A stretch of DNA of 64,000 bases from Polynucleobacter tropicus (GCF_013307225.1 NZ_CP028942.1:1640965-1704964); one strand, 5' to 3'. Positions 1 through 9,385 are shown, counted from the first letter of the stretch. Numbers and translations are program-made. The notes: a model not told the origin generated them from the sequence alone.

Positions 1-240
1 CCCTGACCGCCTTGGCCACCTTGACCACCCTGGCCACCTTGACCACCGCCTTGGTTACCGCCCTGACCGCCACCTTGGTTACCGCCCTGGCCACCTTGGC
101 CACCGCCTTGGTTACCGCCCTGACCGCCTTGAGCTCCACCTTGACCACCGCCTTGGTTACCGCCCTGGCCACCTTGGCCACCTTGACCACCCTGGCCACC
201 TTGGTTACCGCCTTGGCCACCTTGACCACCTTGACCGCCA
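1..240 (-). repeat. Gly-Gly-Gln/Asn coding repeat in the exoprotein
   Basis: About 80 codons made almost only of GGQ and GGNQ units, read on the minus strand inside the exoprotein gene. The DNA shows as a tandem array of 9- and 12-bp units with synonymous variation (GGT/GGC, CAA/CAG). The array continues beyond the window edge. Such arrays are prone to slippage, so length may vary among strains or be misassembled. Confidence 0.9.
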
Positions 241-1331
241 GCCTGACTCTTACCAGCTTCTACTTTTTTAACTTTTACAGATTTAGCATCACCAACTTTT
301 TTCTGGTTAGAAGAGTTGTCTTCAATCATTCCTGAGCCGGAGGAATTTCCCTGCGGATTTGCACCTTGAGAGGCTGCGGCTTGAGCCGCCTGTCTTGCTT
401 CAATTTCTGAATCATCTTCAGAAAGATATTTAGCAGTAACGATGACATTTCCGCCACCAGCAGAAATATCTCCATTTAATTTGTAAGCGCCATATGGGGC
501 GTTGATATAAACATTACCGCTACCACCAGCACTAATGTTTCCGCCAGCGGTAACTAGCGCTGTACTTGCGAGCCCCTGGCCCATCGAAGTTAATTCAATA
601 TGGCCATTGGTTGTTGTAATTGAGCCTTTAGTATCTAAAATGGCTTGGACAGCAGACTGATTTAAGTTGGTTGTTATTAAACCGGAGTTATCAATTGCTA
701 ATTGAGCATTATCCGTTGCGAGTAAATGCACTTCTTTGGCAGCATTAATTGAGCCCCCAGCCGCTTGAGAGACATTGGGCGCAATGACAGCCAAAGAGCC
801 ATTGTTTGTTGTGATAGATCCATTTAGGTTAATGGATCCCGCACTTCCACCATTTGTGAAGGTGTAGTTTGTGCTGTTAAAGCTTGAGTCAGAAATTCCT
901 AAAGTTGAGAAAACTGATCCAGCAGTAGACACAGTTGATCCAGCTCCAAAATAAATACCCTGGGGATTAACCAACCAAACACCGCCGTTAGATTCAATCC
1001 TTCCATAAATTTGACTTAATGGAGCTCCACTAGTGACATTATTCAGAAGAATCGAGGAAGAACTTGACTGAACTGCTTTAAAAATAGAGTCAGAAGCTAG
1101 CGAGAAGCTTGACCAAGTAACAATATTTTTAGACGCACTTGCACCAGTGGTGTCAACCGTCAACGTTTTGATGCCGCTAGCAACAGTAGGGGTAACGGTC
1201 ACGCCAGCAGGTGCAGAAGATAGAACTGGAACGGTCTGAGATGCTGGCGGAGCAGACATAACCAGACCTGAGCTCGCCATCAAGAATGTAATAGCGGAAA
1301 CTTTAAAAAATGGAGCTTTAATTTTTTTCAT
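1..1331 (-). CDS. Two-partner secretion exoprotein (TpsA, filamentous haemagglutinin-like), C-terminus cut by window edge
   Basis: Large secreted or surface protein of the two-partner secretion (type Vb) class. The reading frame opens at the ATG at 1331 (MKKIKAPFFKVSAITFLMAS), which looks like a signal peptide, and stays open through position 1. After it comes a TPS-type beta-helix domain of roughly 300 residues with the family hallmark NPQGIYFG (variant of NPNGI) and many short Gly/Asn/Ser/Thr strands such as TTNNGSLAVIAPNVSQAAGGSI. The visible C-terminal part becomes low complexity: a Lys/Val-rich linker, then Gly-Gly-Gln and Asn-Gln-Gly-Gly units (see repeat entry). It lies 19 bp downstream of the matching TpsB transporter, so the two are probably cotranscribed. 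The total length is unknown. No adhesin, toxin or other activity domain is visible in this part. Family assignment is firm; function is inferred. Confidence 0.85.
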   Translation of the reverse strand, partial: MKKIKAPFFKVSAITFLMASSGLVMSAPPASQTVPVLSSAPAGVTVTPTVASGIKTLTVDTTGASASKNIVTWSSFSLASDSIFKAVQSSSSSILLNNVTSGAPLSQIYGRIESNGGVWLVNPQGIYFGAGSTVSTAGSVFSTLGISDSSFNSTNYTFTNGGSAGSINLNGSITTNNGSLAVIAPNVSQAAGGSINAAKEVHLLATDNAQLAIDNSGLITTNLNQSAVQAILDTKGSITTTNGHIELTSMGQGLASTALVTAGGNISAGGSGNVYINAPYGAYKLNGDISAGGGNVIVTAKYLSEDDSEIEARQAAQAAASQGANPQGNSSGSGMIEDNSSNQKKVGDAKSVKVKKVEAGKSQAGGQGGQGGQGGNQGGQGGQGGQGGQGGNQGGGQGGAQGGQGGNQGGGQGGQGGNQGGGQGGNQGGGQGGQGGQGGQGGQ

Positions 1332-1350
1332 AATATTTTTGATTCTTGAT

Positions 1351-3066
1351 TTAGAAGAACGTAGACAAACTTACCCAGACCCTACCGCTTTGCGTACCAT
1401 CATCCAGTAAGACACCGCCATTGAAAGTACCTATGCGATGTGCATAAATGGCTTTTAATTCGTAATATCCCCACTTTTGTAGAGACAAACTTACGCCTGC
1501 GCCACGGAGCATTCCACTCCCGTAAATGGGGTCAGAAATGTCATTGCCTTGATCATAGAAGATTGAGGATTTCACAACCCCATAATCCCCAGCAGATGCT
1601 AAGTCCTTACCCAACTCTGCAGTAAATAAATTGGCTTTATTGGCAAAAACAGCAGTTGGTCCATAAGCTCTTACCGCATTCACGCCACCAAGCGCAAACT
1701 GCTCAGAGCTATCCAATAAGTTGTCGGTGCGCTGACCGGACCAACTTAATAACAAATTAAACCCAGAAGGTAGGGACTGAGCCCTTACAAGACCAAAAGT
1801 GGTTTTTTGATATGCCGCAGGATTTGTTGTGCTGTAGCCCTGCTGAGGAAAAACAGTACCACTGTAGTAGTAATAATTACCAAAGGTTGAGCCGCCATTT
1901 AAAAAATTATCAGTAAGGGCACCACGCAAACCCACTTTACCCACTTCAATATTTTCTATTTGAGCCTGGGTTCCGGCTACCGCTGTATAAAAGTCACGAG
2001 ATGCATAACTTGCATCCGCATACAAATTTCTTCCAAATTGCAAAATTAATGGGTACGAGAGATTTGCTTCATAACTTTGGTTATGGCCAGTACTGGCTAA
2101 GGAGGTAGCATTCGCTGAAGTTTGATAATTGGATGCTAAAACGTTCAGGCCACCAACTAAGCCGCTAACCCCAATCGGCCTTTTGTAATCGAGCATTCCC
2201 GCAACTAAGCTTTGGGTGGTTACAGTTCCCAGGACCGTTAATCGATCGCCAACACCCGTCAGATCATCCAGCTTAGATACCGCAGTCAATCGACCCTTAC
2301 CGGTTGAGCTCGAGCCATAGTTATCAGCCACTACGTTCCAACGTACCGGCGCACCTTCGGTTACTTCCAGATCCGCGTCAATCAATCCTGGCTCACGACC
2401 TGGATTTAAAACCAACTTGGCCTTTACACCTGGCAAATCATTAATTAAGAGCATGGTTCGTTCAAAATCGAGCCTCTTAAATCCGCCAGTTTTAATCAGA
2501 TCCTCGAAATAACGCTGCAATACCTCCGGATCTATTCTTTTTGGATCGCCTTTGATATTGACTACTTTATCGATCTTGCCGTTATAAGCCAGCATTCGCA
2601 CTCGGCCGTTGAAAATTTCTTGGTCAGGCACGATTACTCGAAATACGGGATAACCCTTAGCGTGGACTAAATCCTCAATCTTTTGGGCCAACTCCTTGAG
2701 CTGGCTCATGCGATTAATTTTCTTTGGTGCCATGAGAATCGCGCTGATTTCGTCTACAGGCACATCCTCAGGAATATCTCCAACGAGCTGGATTTGCGTT
2801 ACCTCAACTGGCAAGTCTTCATCGGTGCCCAGAGGGACTATTACGCGCTTTGGCCTAACCTCCTTAACTTCCAATACATTGGCGGGCTCCACCGAATTTC
2901 GAATGGTTTGATTGTTATCAATTAATTCACGGAATACGTTACCCGAGTCAATCTGGGGTGCTGCGATCGCCGCCTGCCCAACTGTAGTTATCGAAAGAAA
3001 TAGCGCTAAGCGAAGCAGGCCCGGCATCAAAGGAGAGAGGTTTTTCATTAATTTTAAGAACAGCAA
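1351..3066 (-). CDS. Two-partner secretion outer-membrane transporter (TpsB, ShlB/FhaC family)
   Basis: Outer-membrane protein of 571 residues that exports its TpsA partner. It begins with a signal peptide (about residues 1-35, ending ...VGQAAIAA). A POTRA-type domain follows at about 85-175 (VTQIQLVGDIPEDVPVDEIS). A second periplasmic portion and a C-terminal 16-strand-type barrel fill the rest and end with the aromatic LSTFF expected for an outer-membrane protein. The segment GGVNAVRAYGP matches the conserved plug-loop motif region, with VRAY in place of the usual VRGY. Length is normal for the family. The cognate exoprotein gene follows 19 bp downstream in the same direction, the usual TpsB-TpsA order. 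Confidence 0.9.
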   Translation of the reverse strand: MLFLKLMKNLSPLMPGLLRLALFLSITTVGQAAIAAPQIDSGNVFRELIDNNQTIRNSVEPANVLEVKEVRPKRVIVPLGTDEDLPVEVTQIQLVGDIPEDVPVDEISAILMAPKKINRMSQLKELAQKIEDLVHAKGYPVFRVIVPDQEIFNGRVRMLAYNGKIDKVVNIKGDPKRIDPEVLQRYFEDLIKTGGFKRLDFERTMLLINDLPGVKAKLVLNPGREPGLIDADLEVTEGAPVRWNVVADNYGSSSTGKGRLTAVSKLDDLTGVGDRLTVLGTVTTQSLVAGMLDYKRPIGVSGLVGGLNVLASNYQTSANATSLASTGHNQSYEANLSYPLILQFGRNLYADASYASRDFYTAVAGTQAQIENIEVGKVGLRGALTDNFLNGGSTFGNYYYYSGTVFPQQGYSTTNPAAYQKTTFGLVRAQSLPSGFNLLLSWSGQRTDNLLDSSEQFALGGVNAVRAYGPTAVFANKANLFTAELGKDLASAGDYGVVKSSIFYDQGNDISDPIYGSGMLRGAGVSLSLQKWGYYELKAIYAHRIGTFNGGVLLDDGTQSGRVWVSLSTFF

Positions 3067-3228
3067 ATGCCGAGATATATAAGTTACTGATAAATATTGA
3101 TAAATTCGGGCGATTTTACCGAAAATTTCTCCATAAATTGATAAAAATTAAAAATAAATCACCTTTATTTATGAGCAAGAAAAGTCCTCGGCGCCCCCTC
3201 TGAAGCACGATAGAATTGAGTCCCTGTT

Positions 3229-4608
3229 ATGAATAAAAGTGTCAAACCGTCAAATTCACTCTCGAAGGACTTGGAAGAGCCTACGATGATTTGCTCGTTT
3301 GGCAAATCCCTTCGCAAATTTCCTATTTCATCCGTTGTGTCCATTGAGCCAGCAGGTTTAATCGCACGCATACCATTTGGCAAGCCTCCCTTTGAAGGCT
3401 TGATGTCCGGAAACTATGGGACGACACCTGTATTCAATCTCAGTACGCATTTGGGTGAAAAGGAGTCAACTGGTAAATATTGCCTAATCCTTCAAACCAA
3501 AAAAGGACTCATTCGCCTATTAATGGATTCGGTGGTTACATTAAATGCCAATAAGTATCTTGGGCACGATGAGATCCCCACAATTAGCAGCGATATTGAC
3601 ACGTTGCTCGAAGACTATGGTCTCAACAATAAAAAAACGATTAATGCGATTGAACATGAGCAAGTGCTAATAACGCCAGCAAGATCGGCGCTCATCTTGC
3701 AAGCCAATCAGCGTCTTTATGCATTTGATATTGAATGCGTGGACTTTATCGAGCATCACAAAAAAATTAACCAGCTTGATGCTTGCAAGCAAATCGTCAC
3801 CCTTCGAAACGATGACTTAGTAAAAGGCACCTCTTTAAGCAAGTGGCTAAAACAAGATGATGCTCAAGAACAGAAAGAGCTCTGGTCGATTGGATATTCT
3901 GATGAAAACTCACCAGCTACCATAACGGTTGAGAACATCCTAGGAATTGAATCCATTCCTGTGCCCCTATTTCACATTATTAGAGACGGGCAGAAAAGAA
4001 ATATTTGGATCAATCACCCCAAGCACGGGGCAATTAGATTATTAAATATTAATGACTTTACAAAAGATGGGAACGGTCCTATTCATGAGGGCATTTTCAA
4101 ACAGATTGACTCCAATCCACTCAAAAAGATCAGCCCAAATGAAATCAAGATCGATCAAAACAAAGCTGGAATCGGCATTAACCTTGGGTTGTTTGGTCTG
4201 GTGCTACCAACAGAAGTGATTGCTCATGTCGACAATAAGACATTTGCAACCAGCATCAAGCAAAAGCCCTTTAAACGGGCCCTGCCAACTTTCGACCTAA
4301 GTCAAATCACAAATCCAACATCCAGCGAGGCGTCACAAATAAATGAACGCCGCGCCATTACAGTACGAACCTCTGAAAATAAGAATTTGATATTTTTAGC
4401 GCCAAATATTTATGAGCCAGATAAATCAGCGCCATGGGAGCCTCTTCCCATCATGCCAAAATCTGCCGCCAAAATATTTAGTGCTATTAGAGTTAACAAT
4501 GGGCACTGTGAGATGCTACTTAGCCCTTCGATGCTGTCCGACCCTCCCCCAGCACCACTAAACAAAATTACCAAGAATACATTTTGCGGCTGGCACCGCA
4601 CTAACTAA
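3229..4608 (+). CDS. CheW-like multi-domain protein, likely chemosensory adaptor
   Basis: A 459-residue protein without signal peptide or membrane segment. Residues about 30-105 read as a CheW-like domain: a hydrophobic PISSVVSIEP strand, then a GNYGTTPVFNLSTHLG segment equivalent to the CheW 'G.v..rG..iPvidL' core, then LIRLLMDSV. Two weaker modules seem to follow, around 145-260 and 300-440 (for example RALPTFDLSQ), so the protein may hold three degenerate CheW-like units. CheW proteins couple chemoreceptors to CheA kinase; no CheA is present in this window. It lies 39 bp upstream of a chemoreceptor gene in the same direction, which supports a chemosensory role. The ATG at 3229 is taken as the start, but the ATG at 3286 is also possible. 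Domain assignment is by eye and moderate. Confidence 0.55.
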   Translation: MNKSVKPSNSLSKDLEEPTMICSFGKSLRKFPISSVVSIEPAGLIARIPFGKPPFEGLMSGNYGTTPVFNLSTHLGEKESTGKYCLILQTKKGLIRLLMDSVVTLNANKYLGHDEIPTISSDIDTLLEDYGLNNKKTINAIEHEQVLITPARSALILQANQRLYAFDIECVDFIEHHKKINQLDACKQIVTLRNDDLVKGTSLSKWLKQDDAQEQKELWSIGYSDENSPATITVENILGIESIPVPLFHIIRDGQKRNIWINHPKHGAIRLLNINDFTKDGNGPIHEGIFKQIDSNPLKKISPNEIKIDQNKAGIGINLGLFGLVLPTEVIAHVDNKTFATSIKQKPFKRALPTFDLSQITNPTSSEASQINERRAITVRTSENKNLIFLAPNIYEPDKSAPWEPLPIMPKSAAKIFSAIRVNNGHCEMLLSPSMLSDPPPAPLNKITKNTFCGWHRTN

Positions 4609-4647
4609 TTAATACATCCAAATAGGTCACCTCCCAGGAAAGCAACC

Positions 4648-6597
4648 ATGATTAAAAATCTCTCCATTAAAAATAAATTGATTTTATTGGTGTCGCCGCT
4701 TTTGTTTTTCATATGTCTCATCGGTTGGGATGGCATGAAAACGACCAATGAAGGTGAAAAAGCGTTGACTACGATGTATGTAGACCGTGTCGAGTGCTTG
4801 GGCCAACTACTTAATGTCCGTGATGGCTATTCTATTTACATCATGGGTGCAACGCGTAAATTGGTGGCTAGATCTATTGGATATGACGAGGCTCTCAAAT
4901 CTTTTGATGAAGGTCAGGCTTTGATCGAAAGAGAGTGGAAAACCTATCTTTCAACCTATCTTGTTCCAGAAGAAGCTGCAAAAGCGGATATGGTGAAAGA
5001 AAAAATGCGCGCTGCCGAGGCAAGCCTAAGAACATTACGCCAGAACATCAAAGATAAAGATGGCAATGCTATTGCGCGTTTTGCCGATAGAGGTCTAGCT
5101 GAAGCGATTGACCCAATCGTATTTCAACTCTCTGGTCTTTCTGCGCTACAAGTCCGTGTAGCCAAAGAGGTGTATGACGAGCATCTAGTCACAAGCTCTC
5201 TTAGCAAAAAATTCCTTATTGCAATGATTGTGTTGGCAATTGCAATCAGTGCGTATCTGTCCTACAAAATTATTTTAATGATCACCAAGCCACTTGAGAT
5301 CGCCAATAACGCAATTGAAAAAATGGCCGCAGGTAACCTGGACATTGAAATTTCGGATGATGGATCACATGACGAAATTGGGCAAATTATTCGATCCACG
5401 GCCGCAATTACTAAAACCCTACAAAAGGTTGAGCGCGATTTACGCGAGCAAATTAATGCTGCCAAAGAAGGATCGTTATCTGCCCGTGCTGATGCAAGAC
5501 AACATCCTGGAGCGTTTGGCAATCTCGTGAATGGCGTAAACGAGCTTATGGAAAATCTCACAGCGCCAATGAATGAAATCGCCAATGTCATGGCAAAACT
5601 TGCGTCGGGCGATATTCGTGGGCGTATCACAGGTGACTATGCGGGTGAACTTAAGGCGCTAAAGGCAAACGTCAACCGCAGCCTTGATGCTCTTGTTTCA
5701 TTACTGGACTCAATTAGCAATTTTGCAACCACAATTGCAAAAGGTGACCTAACCTACCAAATTGAAGGCAACTTCCAAGGCGAGTTTGCGGCTATCAAAC
5801 AAAACTTAAATGCTGCAGTTAATCAGTTAAGTGGTGTCTTAAATAATGTCATTGAAACTACAGAAAAAGTAACTGTATCGGCTACCCAAACTAGCGCTGC
5901 CTCTAAAGATGTTTCTGAGCACGCCCACAATCAAACAGTGAATTTAGTAGAAATTTCTGCTGCAATTGAACAAACAGTATCTGCAATTTCAGAAATTGTT
6001 CGCTCCACTGAAAAGGGCGCCGCTCTCGCGCAAAAGGCTGCCGATGCAGCCGAGAATGGCGAAGAAACACTAAGTGCCCTCTCCGAGACAGTCAATGGAA
6101 TTTCTGAAAAGAATAAGCAGATTAACCAGATTAGCGAACTCATTGGCGATATTGCAGAAAAAACATACGTTCTTGCCTTAAATGCCGGATTGGAGGCGCT
6201 AAGAGCCGGCAATGAAGGTGCTGGATTCGGACTGATTGCCAACAAGATTACTGCTCTTGCCGAAGAGGTAGCCGAAGCTACCCGCTCTATCAAATCTTTA
6301 ATTAGCGAAGCGACTGATACTGTTGAAGAAGGCGTGCACGGCGCTGGATCAGCTAAAACCGCTATTCATGAAATCGTAGATTTATCTCGCCAGAATGGCA
6401 CCACCGTTCAAAGCATCGCAACATCAGTGGAACAACAAAACTCCATGATGAAAACACTCAAAGATAAAGTGTTAGAGCTCAAACTTATTGGCCAGTCTAC
6501 CGCAGCGGCAGCAGAAGAAATCTCTGTAACTATGCAATCGTTGGTTGGCACTGCTCAGTCTCTGAAAAAAGAAACTGATCGCATTAAAACAAGCTAG
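4648..6597 (+). CDS. Methyl-accepting chemotaxis protein with several HAMP units
   Basis: Chemoreceptor of 649 residues. It has an N-terminal membrane helix (about 8-28), a helical periplasmic region (about 30-185), a second membrane helix (about 188-210) and a HAMP domain (about 211-260). Two further HAMP-like units follow (about 300-350 and 353-400, with LASGDIRGRI and IAKGDLTYQI), and then the cytoplasmic signalling coiled coil. The highly conserved hairpin tip is altered: EKTYVLALNAGLEALRAGNE stands where most receptors have QTNLLALNAAIEAARAGE. A good ribosome site (AGGAAAG) precedes the ATG. It sits between the CheW-like protein and an MscS-type channel, so these three may form one unit. 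The ligand is unknown. Confidence 0.9.
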   Translation: MIKNLSIKNKLILLVSPLLFFICLIGWDGMKTTNEGEKALTTMYVDRVECLGQLLNVRDGYSIYIMGATRKLVARSIGYDEALKSFDEGQALIEREWKTYLSTYLVPEEAAKADMVKEKMRAAEASLRTLRQNIKDKDGNAIARFADRGLAEAIDPIVFQLSGLSALQVRVAKEVYDEHLVTSSLSKKFLIAMIVLAIAISAYLSYKIILMITKPLEIANNAIEKMAAGNLDIEISDDGSHDEIGQIIRSTAAITKTLQKVERDLREQINAAKEGSLSARADARQHPGAFGNLVNGVNELMENLTAPMNEIANVMAKLASGDIRGRITGDYAGELKALKANVNRSLDALVSLLDSISNFATTIAKGDLTYQIEGNFQGEFAAIKQNLNAAVNQLSGVLNNVIETTEKVTVSATQTSAASKDVSEHAHNQTVNLVEISAAIEQTVSAISEIVRSTEKGAALAQKAADAAENGEETLSALSETVNGISEKNKQINQISELIGDIAEKTYVLALNAGLEALRAGNEGAGFGLIANKITALAEEVAEATRSIKSLISEATDTVEEGVHGAGSAKTAIHEIVDLSRQNGTTVQSIATSVEQQNSMMKTLKDKVLELKLIGQSTAAAAEEISVTMQSLVGTAQSLKKETDRIKTS

Positions 6598-6605
6598 GAA
6601 ATATT

Positions 6606-8069
6606 TTGTCTACTAACCCAAAATTAAAAAGCACGGCCCAACAATTAGCTTTACCGCTAATTGTCTCTGTTGCCGTACTCTCCGTTTTTTATTTTGGTGG
6701 AGATGCATATCAGGCGTTTGGCATTGCCGCTGTTGACAGTACAAAGAAGTTCTTAAAGTATGTATTGGGTATTGTTGCCTTCGTAGCAGTGGGTTTGCTG
6801 TTAAATCGAATTGTTCGACTTATAGTATTTGAAGGCATCATTCTTAGCGCCACTGGCTTTGTAGTTCCAAAGCTGCTGTCTCAAATTACCAGCCTGCTGA
6901 TTTTTATCATTACCGTTGCGGCATGTGCCAACATTGTTTTTGATCAAGACCTCACTGTTTTATGGGCGGCATCTGGTGTTGCGGGTTTGGTGCTTGGTAT
7001 GGCGCTCAAAGAGCTATTGCAGGACGTATTTGCGGGCATCGCACTTAATATTGACCGTAGCGTTGCTATTGGTGATTTTGTACAAATCCATAAGGCCGGG
7101 GATGACAAAATTGTTGGTCAATTGCTTGAAATTAGTTGGAGATCAACCCAGATTGAAGACACAAACGGCGAAGTCATTTCTTTCCCCAACAGCAAATTTA
7201 GCTCTTTTACCATCACGAACTTTAGCGCCTCCAAAGCCAGTGGCCGCTCCGTATCCATCACCATTGATGGTCGCGTCCCTACAGCTAGGGCCATGAGAAT
7301 TTTGCAGTCAGCCACTATCGATGCCCTAACAGAGGTGATGGGTCAATACGGCTCACTTCCCAAAATTGGTATCAAGGCAATTAAAAATGATGGTGTTGAG
7401 TACTTAATTAATTTTGAATCCGAGTACCAACATATTGCTGAAGCCACATGGAAGATTCAACAAGCGGTCATTTTGCACCTTGCAAAGGCCGGCCTAAAAC
7501 CTGCGGGTCATAAAACTGGTGAAGACCCAATTGCTGACGCAAGCTTTGCAGCGCCTGATAATGCTCGACTTAGCGCACTCATAAGTGCAGCGCCAATCTT
7601 TAGAAATGTTTCGGCTGAAGATTTGGCATTATTAGTTCAGCATGTCAGATTAAGAAATATTCAAGCTGATAAGGTGGTAGTCCAAACCGGAGAGGTTGGA
7701 AGCGAGATGTACTTGGTGCTAGAAGGTCTTCTCTATACCAGTGGTGGACGAGCTGTTGCTCACAGACCCTCATTACCAAGCATTCTTAGGCCGGGTGATT
7801 TGTTTGATGCTTTTGCAACCCTACTTGGCAACGTGCATACGACCACTGTAAAAACACGCACCCCTAGTTTAATTTGCGAAATTAGTATCGCTGGCCTGCA
7901 AGAACTATTTAATTCCAACCCCGAAGCACTTAATCAGGTTGCTAAAAATTTAATGGAGCAAGACTCTAAATCAGGAATGATTTGGGATGAGGAGCGGTTT
8001 ATGGCGATGACTGCCCAAATGCACCATCTATTCCCTCCAGCCACGGTGAGCTCTAGAAGCTTGCAGTAA
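6606..8069 (+). CDS. MscS-family mechanosensitive channel with C-terminal cyclic-nucleotide-binding domain
   Basis: A 487-residue inner-membrane channel. Four hydrophobic segments occupy about residues 15-140. The pore-lining helix and beta domain typical of MscS follow (ASGVAGLVLGMALKELLQDVFAGIAL and the SFPNSKFSSFTITN strand). From about residue 325 to 455 a cyclic-nucleotide-binding fold is present (VVQTGEVGSEMYLVLEG and the LRPGDLFDAF turn), so gating may depend on cAMP or cGMP as in the known MscS-CNBD (bCNG) subfamily. The start is the TTG at 6606, 6 nt after an AGGAAA ribosome site; no better in-frame ATG precedes it. It begins 8 bp after the chemoreceptor stop, so cotranscription is likely. 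Confidence 0.88.
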   Translation: MSTNPKLKSTAQQLALPLIVSVAVLSVFYFGGDAYQAFGIAAVDSTKKFLKYVLGIVAFVAVGLLLNRIVRLIVFEGIILSATGFVVPKLLSQITSLLIFIITVAACANIVFDQDLTVLWAASGVAGLVLGMALKELLQDVFAGIALNIDRSVAIGDFVQIHKAGDDKIVGQLLEISWRSTQIEDTNGEVISFPNSKFSSFTITNFSASKASGRSVSITIDGRVPTARAMRILQSATIDALTEVMGQYGSLPKIGIKAIKNDGVEYLINFESEYQHIAEATWKIQQAVILHLAKAGLKPAGHKTGEDPIADASFAAPDNARLSALISAAPIFRNVSAEDLALLVQHVRLRNIQADKVVVQTGEVGSEMYLVLEGLLYTSGGRAVAHRPSLPSILRPGDLFDAFATLLGNVHTTTVKTRTPSLICEISIAGLQELFNSNPEALNQVAKNLMEQDSKSGMIWDEERFMAMTAQMHHLFPPATVSSRSLQ

Positions 8070-8110
8070 AAAAGTTTTCGTCCTATAAATCAGAAAATAG
8101 ATAGGCCACT

Positions 8111-8695
8111 TCAGCCAAAGTTGAAGGCGATTGAAATGCGCTCATCGTCTTCCTCTTCCGTCAGATTTTGCTCGACATAGTGACGAATCCAAGCGGGAAA
8201 AATGATGAGCTTGTTTTCATCGGTTGGAACGCTCCAAGTACAGAAATTATTTGGATTTCTTTGGTCTATTCGCATAAAGTCATCCAAAGGATCTGGTCGC
8301 TCCATAACAAAGGTTCCAGAGTTAACCGGCGACTTTAAATAAACTACAGCAGCAAAAAAGGCAGTTGGATGGTTGTGGCTTATGTTGTAATCGTATTTCT
8401 TGTTGATATTGACCCAGTAGCCGCCATCTTTAGGTTGTTTATTTATGCCAAACTCAGCATAAGCCTTGCAAACATAGTCGTAGACTATGTCATATAAAGG
8501 ATCGAGCTCTGCTACTTTACCCCTGTTATATGGCGGACTTTGCCAACCACCCCGATTACTTATCACTACATCGGATTGATCAGAATCGCGTAACTTTCTG
8601 ACTATCGGTATAAGGTGAGATAGATCACCTAATGATGCCCAATAGAATTTAGTTTGGAAAGGCACTACTTCATTTAATGGATTTAATCCGGACAT
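8111..8695 (-). CDS. Putative 2-oxoglutarate-Fe(II) oxygenase-like protein (TIGR02466 type)
   Basis: A 194-residue soluble protein resembling the TIGR02466 family, which has a double-stranded beta-helix fold like 2-oxoglutarate/iron oxygenases. The metal-ligand region is probably SHNHPTAFFAAVVYL, with the distal histidine in FPAWIRHYVEQ and a C-terminal arginine in RISIAFNFG. The substrate is unknown and activity has not been shown for close relatives as far as I know. The gene stands alone on the reverse strand, tail to tail with the MscS gene. Confidence 0.7.
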   Translation of the reverse strand: MSGLNPLNEVVPFQTKFYWASLGDLSHLIPIVRKLRDSDQSDVVISNRGGWQSPPYNRGKVAELDPLYDIVYDYVCKAYAEFGINKQPKDGGYWVNINKKYDYNISHNHPTAFFAAVVYLKSPVNSGTFVMERPDPLDDFMRIDQRNPNNFCTWSVPTDENKLIIFPAWIRHYVEQNLTEEEDDERISIAFNFG

Positions 8696-8914
8696 TTTTT
8701 CGTTGATTTAGAACCGAAGATATCGTCAGTTTAAGGCAATATTTTGAAAAACCATTCAAAAAGTGGCAATAGAGCAAAATCACAAGAAAGCACGTGAGGC
8801 TATCTTGAATGCGAATTTATGCGCTTTATATTCTTCCCATGCTTAACCAGCTAGTTTTAGCTTAACCCAACGATTGACCATATAAATTGGACAACTCGTA
8901 AAGCAATGCTCAAC

Positions 8915-8936
8915 AAAACCACTCGAAGGTGGTTTT
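8915..8936 (-). terminator. Rho-independent terminator after the MAPEG gene
   Basis: Perfect 8-bp stem AAAACCAC/GTGGTTTT with a 6-nt loop, about 50 bp past the stop of the reverse-strand MAPEG gene. The rest of the gap 8696-8986 shows no gene or other clear signal. Confidence 0.6.
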
Positions 8937-8986
8937 AATATTTCTTAGTAACCAGGGAGATCGACCGGGATCCAGGATGTCTACTC

Positions 8987-9385
8987 TTATCCAAAAAATT
9001 TATAGAACACCCACCCCAAGTTCAATACAACCAGTGTAATTAGCGTATTGAAAGTAAATTTCATTCCAAGAATTCGCTTACTGAAATCTGGTGGCGGCAC
9101 ATTAATGCCCTTGGCGTGAATCAAACGACCGATGATGAGAGTCATGCCAGGGAGCGCGACCAACCACCAAGGGGCGCCATTTAGCTCTAAACAGGCAATC
9201 AAAATAATTCCGAAAGGAACATACTCAGCAAAATTGCCCTGGGCACGAATTGCTCGCTCCAGATCTTCATGGCCACCACTTCCAAGGCCAACCTTATTTT
9301 TCCTTCTAAGACCAATCACAGCAAACGAGAGTCTCACAAAAATGAGGGTGAGAATAGAAGCAATAATTGATGTAACTATTAGCAT
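8987..9385 (-). CDS. MAPEG family membrane protein
   Basis: A 132-residue protein with four predicted membrane helices (around 3-22, 50-75, 78-95, 108-130). The pattern AIRAQGNFAEYVPFGIILIACLE is the hallmark of MAPEG proteins (membrane-associated proteins in eicosanoid and glutathione metabolism). Bacterial members may act as glutathione transferases or peroxidases, but the substrate here is unknown. It lies 26 bp downstream of the DUF2461 gene in the same direction. Confidence 0.85.
   Translation of the reverse strand: MLIVTSIIASILTLIFVRLSFAVIGLRRKNKVGLGSGGHEDLERAIRAQGNFAEYVPFGIILIACLELNGAPWWLVALPGMTLIIGRLIHAKGINVPPPDFSKRILGMKFTFNTLITLVVLNLGWVFYKFFG

Noticed and set aside
1..240. Short tandem repeats resembling a CRISPR or satellite array
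   Set aside because: The units are multiples of 3 bp, have synonymous variation and translate in one frame to Gly-Gly-Gln/Asn continuous with the exoprotein; there are no spacers.
12..335. Plus-strand open frame of 107 codons rich in Thr, Leu and Ala
   Set aside because: It is the mirror of the glycine/glutamine repeat of the exoprotein gene, whose signal peptide and TPS domain are on the opposite strand.
5262..6293. Long antisense open frames opposite the chemoreceptor
   Set aside because: They are typical shadows of helical coding sequence with regular codon use; the sense frame has all domain features.
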